This document shows, piece by piece, positions 51,739-55,415 of a stretch of DNA of 55,415 nucleotides. Numbering within the stretch: the first letter of the stretch is position 1; each line of letters opens with the position of its first letter. The notes beneath the pieces are model-generated. The model saw only the letters and a list, made by a program, of their open reading frames with translations, was not told the origin of the DNA and did not search any database. Source of the DNA: UBA3210 sp002363635 (GTDB taxonomy: Bacteria; Bacillota_I; Bacilli_A; RFN20; CAG-449); NCBI GenBank assembly GCA_946641515.1, contig CAMPBT010000008.1, forward strand, positions 1-55,415, written 5' to 3'. A program made the translations under genes and the position numbers.

Positions 51739-53283
51739 TTATTTCCAAGGATTTTTTGAAGAGTTAAGAGAATTTTGTAATCCTTTTACTGAGCTAGGAC
51801 CAAAGTATCCATCTGCACCAGCAGATCCTACATTAAAACCATTTTTAATTAAGAATTTTTGGATACCTTTTGAAGTCTCATATCCTCAATAACCATCTAC
51901 TGTAACTCCAACTTTTTTCTGAATTGCTCTAACAAGACTTGATCCAGTTCTTTCTCATGTAACTGAATGAATTCCAGAAAAATATTTTTGATTTCCTTGT
52001 AATTGACCACTAATTACACCATCAGCAGTAGTTTTTAAAGAAATTTGTCATGCTTTAATTGTTGCGGGTCCTGCGATTCCATCTACTTCTAATTTAATAG
52101 TAGGCTTATAATCAGAAATAGGTTCTTTTCCACTTATTCCAGAAGTAGTTCCTTCTGTGTATCGTAATATGCAAGACCAGCCATGACTATAGGTATAAAT
52201 ATCACGAACATTAGTTTCATTACCAGTTTGATCACCTGCTGTTCCACCTGTAATTCTTCCACGCTCATCAATAGAAGCCTGTGCAATTTTGGCATTTCAA
52301 CCAGAACCTGAAATAACAACTGCAGTATGATAACCATCATTTAATAAAATATCTCCAGGTTGAACTTTGGATAAATCAGGCGCTAAACGTTTTCAACCTC
52401 GAGCTGTTAAATTGCTAGACATATTACCAGTATAAGAAGCAGAACCGGTATCAAATCCCGCAGTTTTTAATGCTCAAATAACTAAGCTAGAACAATCACA
52501 TTCTCCGCCATCATATATATTTTGACGTTGATATTGATCATATCCAAGAGATCAGACAGCACAAGCTTTATACATTAACTCACAAAACTTAGTTAATTTA
52601 ACATTTGCAGCAATTATTTTTATAGTTTCTTCTTTTTTAGTAGAAGAAGTTTCATTATTTTTAATGCGGGCAGGATAATCTACTACACATCAACTAATAT
52701 CAGTGCATCCACTAATATCATCGTAATAAACTTTTCCATCACTTAATCTCATAGTGCCTTGCTGTCAAAGACCAATGTCTCCAGCTTCAGTAGGCCATGC
52801 AGCTCTCCATCAAGCAATTCAATTAGCATATTTTAATAATTGCGTATAATGCATATTATTTAATCAAGCATAACCGCCTGTATATAATCCAGCATAATAT
52901 TTTTTAGATACTAGAGTATCACAGAAAATTGTAATTACGGTTGTTAAATCAGTTTTAGACAAAGCAAATTGACGAGGATCTTCTACATCCATATATACTG
53001 GAAGATCAAAAGTGTGATCTTTTAGTAAAGAAATAAAATGTTCTGCATCTTTTTTAGATTCAGTGGTAGAAGTTGAAACAGTATAATAATAAGCCCCAAT
53101 ATGTAATCCTGCGGCCTTAGCCTTTTTATAATTATTTTCAAATTGAGAATCTTTATAACGCCCTAAGCTTGTCTCATTTCCACCAGCTTTAATTATAACT
53201 CCCCATAAATTATGCTTCTTTTTTCAGGCTTCATAGTCAACATTTCCATCTCAATGAGATACGTCTATAACTAATTCTTTCAT
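51739..53283 (-). CDS. Modular endolysin: GH25 muramidase, NlpC/P60, wall-binding repeats
   Basis: 514 residues, 14 TGA-Trp and 5 TGG. GH25 about 1-200: DVSHWDG at 7-13, D99-x-E101 in MDVEDPRQF, GLYTGGYAW. NlpC/P60 about 235-390: CDCSSLVIWAL near 275 with catalytic Cys, GYHTAVV His near 325. C-terminal peptidoglycan-binding-like repeats about 395-514 (LEVDGIAGPATIKAW, VGVTVDGYWGYETSKGIQ, GADGYFGPSSVKGLQ). Hydrolyses glycan and stem peptides, so the host has a wall. Very TGA-dense, which ties lysis to opal decoding. Next to holin. Confidence 0.93.
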
Positions 53284-53292
53284 ATTGACTCC

Positions 53293-53619
53293 TTAAGCAA
53301 AATGATTGCCTTTTGGATCTCCATATTCAATATCAATTCCCGCAGCTTCATCTAAGCTAGGAAGATTAAGAATGTTAGTAAAACCTTCATATAATCCAGT
53401 TGCAGCTAAACCACTAACCATACCAGTAACAATAGTTGGAAGATCAATTATTCCACTATACCATATATTTGCAGCAGCTCCTGTAATTGCTAAAAGACAA
53501 GGAATGAAAGCATTTAAAATTTTATTTTGAACACCATGTTTAATAACATAACCTAAGCAAAGACAAGCAACAACAATTAGAGGAGAAATTAAGGTTGTAA
53601 TTATATTAAAATCAAACAT
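53293..53619 (-). CDS. Holin
   Basis: 108 residues. Two to three hydrophobic spans (ISPLIVVACLCLGYVI, FIPCLLAITGAAANIW, GMVSGLAATGLYEG) and a hydrophilic C-terminus with ALDEAAG. Immediately upstream of the endolysin, 9-bp gap. Phage LL-H/phi29-like holin layout. No TGA. Confidence 0.8.
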   Translation of the reverse strand: MFDFNIITTLISPLIVVACLCLGYVIKHGVQNKILNAFIPCLLAITGAAANIWYSGIIDLPTIVTGMVSGLAATGLYEGFTNILNLPSLDEAAGIDIEYGDPKGNHFA

Positions 53620-53625
53620 ATTTTA

Positions 53626-53799
53626 TTACTCCTCAGTGTTAATATAACCTTCTTCTTGTAATTCAACTAACATTTGTGCGCGCTGAACATCGGAAAGTTT
53701 AGGATAAGAATCAATTACTTCAACAACATCTTCCCCATGCTTAATGCGGAGAATAACAGCTTTTTTAATAATTTTATAAGCAGCAGTAGTTACCATCAT
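53626..53799 (-). CDS. Small protein before holin (XkdX/Rz-like position)
   Basis: 57 residues (MMVTTAAYKIIKKAVILRIKHG), helical, ends EEGYINTEE. GGTGG before the ATG. Small proteins in this place (XkdX-type) precede holins in many Firmicute phages. Function unknown. Confidence 0.65.
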   Translation of the reverse strand: MMVTTAAYKIIKKAVILRIKHGEDVVEVIDSYPKLSDVQRAQMLVELQEEGYINTEE

Positions 53800-53820
53800 A
53801 TATCCACCTTTCTATATATA

Positions 53821-53855
53821 CAAAAAAGCTCTTGCCACTTATTTGGCAAGAGCTA
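53821..53855 (-). terminator. Terminator upstream of the lysis genes
   Basis: Minus-strand AGCTCTTGCCA/TGGCAAGAGCT with TTTTTT after. Ends the tail-protein operon and isolates the lysis cassette; no strong promoter was seen between it and the first lysis gene, so partial read-through is likely. Confidence 0.75.
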
Positions 53856-53896
53856 TTATTTAAATTTTATCTTAATGTCAAAACAAGAATAAATAT

Positions 53897-54445
53897 CTAC
53901 TCGTCAGCGCCGCCTAAGATATCGGCAACTGCTAATAGTAAATCATCTAAAGTTTCTTGAGTCTCTCCAACGCGCTCTTCAATATCACTTCCTGCAAGTT
54001 CTGCAACGACTTCTACTAAATCTTCAGCATCAGATTCTATCGTATCTAATCTTATAGGAGTGGTATCAATAAATTCTCTATCAGCTAATTCTTGTTCTGT
54101 ATAAAGAATATATCTGTAAATTGTTTCAATTTCGTCTCTAGCAGGTTGTTCTGGAACATCTACTATATAAGAAATTGTTTGTCCACGAATTCCTTTGGGG
54201 GTTTCATTTGGTAAGAATTGATAATAAATTTTTGATCCATCTATAACAACATGTGGATCATTCTCTTTTGGATATGCTGCAGTATTATCTTTAAAATAAA
54301 CTGCTGTAATTCAAGGATGTGTTATAGCTGGAATTTTTTCTATATGATTAGTTATTTTCTCTTTTTTCAAATAACCAAGAGTAAAATCAGGATCTATTAC
54401 TTCTTCATCATTTTCATCTAAAATGGTGTATTGATATTCTTCCAT
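53897..54445 (-). CDS. Tail-associated protein (XkdW/tail accessory type)
   Basis: 182 residues, one TGA-Trp (HPWITAVYF). MEEYQYTILDENDEEVIDPD, beta then acidic helical C-terminus (ELADREFID, DSDAEDLVEV). Common just before holin in tail-baseplate ends. No strict motif. Confidence 0.6.
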
Positions 54446-54477
54446 ATTATAAAATTTAACACCTCCTTTTTTAATAA

Positions 54478-54939
54478 TTATGCTCAATTACCTACCGCAT
54501 TTGAAAAAGTAATTTTGCTACAACGAGTTGTCTTAGTCTGAGAATATACTCCTAAAGTTTTAGTGCCACTTGTAACAAGACCTCATCTTTGACCGCTAGT
54601 AGTGATAGGAGTACCTATATCAAGATAATTATAAGTACATACATCTTGATGAGTATAAAAAAATGCTGCTAAGTTTTCACTATTCGATTGACCTGCTTTT
54701 AATACTATAATACCCGCTTCTCCGGCAGCTGTTAAATAATTTTTAGAAGAATTTGTGATCATTACTGTTGAAAATCTTTTATTAATATCTTCAATATTGG
54801 TATTAATATTTTCAATATTAGTATTAATAGTATTAATATTAGTATTAATAGTATTAATATTATTTCTAGCACTAGTATCACAAATATCGTAAACTACATT
54901 TCCAACTTTAATTTGAGAAAGTGTAGGATTTGAAGCCAT
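54478..54939 (-). CDS. Tail fibre or receptor-binding protein with Asn-rich trimer stalk
   Basis: 153 residues, two TGA-Trp (GQRWGLVTS, VGNWA). N-terminal IKVGNVVYDICDTSARNNIN is shared with the next gene. Then NINTINTNIENINTNIEDIN, an 8-residue-like repeat that predicts a trimeric coiled coil, encoded by near-repeated ATTAATATT DNA at 54780-54870. C-terminal receptor-type beta domain (TVMITNSSKNYLTAAGEAG). AGGAGG before ATG. Confidence 0.75.
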
Positions 54940-55015
54940 AAAAAACCTCCTTTTCCTTTTCTATTATCTATGTAAAATATAATATTTTTATTAACTAAGT
55001 TTACCCAAAAATTTA

Positions 55016-55415
55016 TTAAGTTAGTAGTGCAGTATTACGAACACAAAGAGCATAAGCTGTAACTGTAGGAGTTCTTGCGGCAGTTGATATCATATTACGT
55101 AATCTAAAAGTTATATTATTACCGCTTGTAGTAACTCCATAACTAGCAACATCAGAAGTACCGCTTCATTGATATCCTACGCAACCAAGAACTGTATATC
55201 CTGTTCCTGGCGTTACTGTCACAGTTATAGTACCTGATCCACCACTAAGAGTTCCTGATTTAGAATTAGAAACTATTTTCATAAAATCACTTGCAGGTTT
55301 ATAGGCTCCTAATGTAGAAATTGAATTACTGTTATCAGAAATATCTGATGCATTTTGTATAGTAGCGTCTCTTGCTGTAACATCACAAATATCATAAACT
55401 GTTCTACCAACTTTA
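55016..55415 (-). CDS. Partial tail fibre paralogue (5' end outside window)
   Basis: At least 132 residues; starts beyond the window edge. Same entry as the previous gene (KVGRTVYDICDVTARDA) then a different stalk (NASDISDNSNSISTL) and a beta-rich C-terminal domain (SGTLSGGSGTITVTVTPGTGY) with one TGA-Trp (GYQWSG). The pair looks like duplicated fibre genes diversifying their tips. Confidence 0.75.

Overview
The window is part of an AT-rich double-stranded DNA phage genome, or a phage-plasmid, of a Firmicute-like host. UGA is read as tryptophan. Dozens of reading frames are interrupted only by TGA codons. Every gene can be closed at TAA or TAG, and the read-through residues fall at conserved Trp positions, for example the metallophosphoesterase motif VWNLGD and the NrdG cluster motif CGEWC. 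A GH25/NlpC-P60 endolysin with a holin points to a host with peptidoglycan, so a wall-less mollicute is unlikely. One tRNA in the window reads as UCA (opal) after removal of a group I intron.

Layout. 0.4-2.2 kb, minus strand: a plasmid-like unit with a winged-helix initiator, nine 21-22 bp spaced iterons and two small DNA-binding proteins. 2.3-7.6 kb, minus: very small membrane peptides, a phosphatase, many short hypotheticals in operons driven by near-consensus sigma-70 promoters, and two probable virion accessory proteins. 7.6-12.6 kb, minus: an RNA region with about a dozen tRNAs, a tmRNA-like mini RNA, two circularly permuted tRNA-like RNAs resembling YrlA Y RNAs, the intron-split UCA tRNA, and a roughly 1.35-kb ORF-free structured RNA region behind three tandem promoters. 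12.8-26.6 kb, minus: a Ro60/TROVE protein, a large Cys-rich unknown, an Rnl2-like RNA ligase, a SpoU methyltransferase, a P-loop protein, a deaminase, a SLOG protein and a second phosphatase, forming an RNA-handling and nucleotide set. At 26.6 kb a divergent promoter region switches direction.

26.7-51.7 kb, plus: the replication and nucleotide-metabolism block. It holds topoisomerase II B and A subunits, DNA ligase, a winged-helix protein, a GIY-YIG coiled-coil protein, a probable SSB, a Sak4-like ATPase, DnaB, a GC-rich two-gene insert, DnaG, RecJ, DNA polymerase III alpha, an NMP kinase, a glutaredoxin-like protein, NrdD/NrdG, dUTPase and RuvC. 51.7-55.4 kb, minus: endolysin, holin and tail or receptor-binding proteins, convergent with the replication block across a bidirectional terminator.

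Working model. Core early enzymes (polymerase alpha, both topoisomerase subunits, ligase, SSB, Ro60) contain no TGA-Trp codons. RecJ, the endolysin and many small genes are rich in them, so opal decoding could time or bias expression. The tRNA cluster, RNA ligase, methyltransferase and Ro60 with candidate Y RNAs suggest a tRNA maintenance and quality-control module. All functional calls rest on motifs read by eye; no database search was possible.
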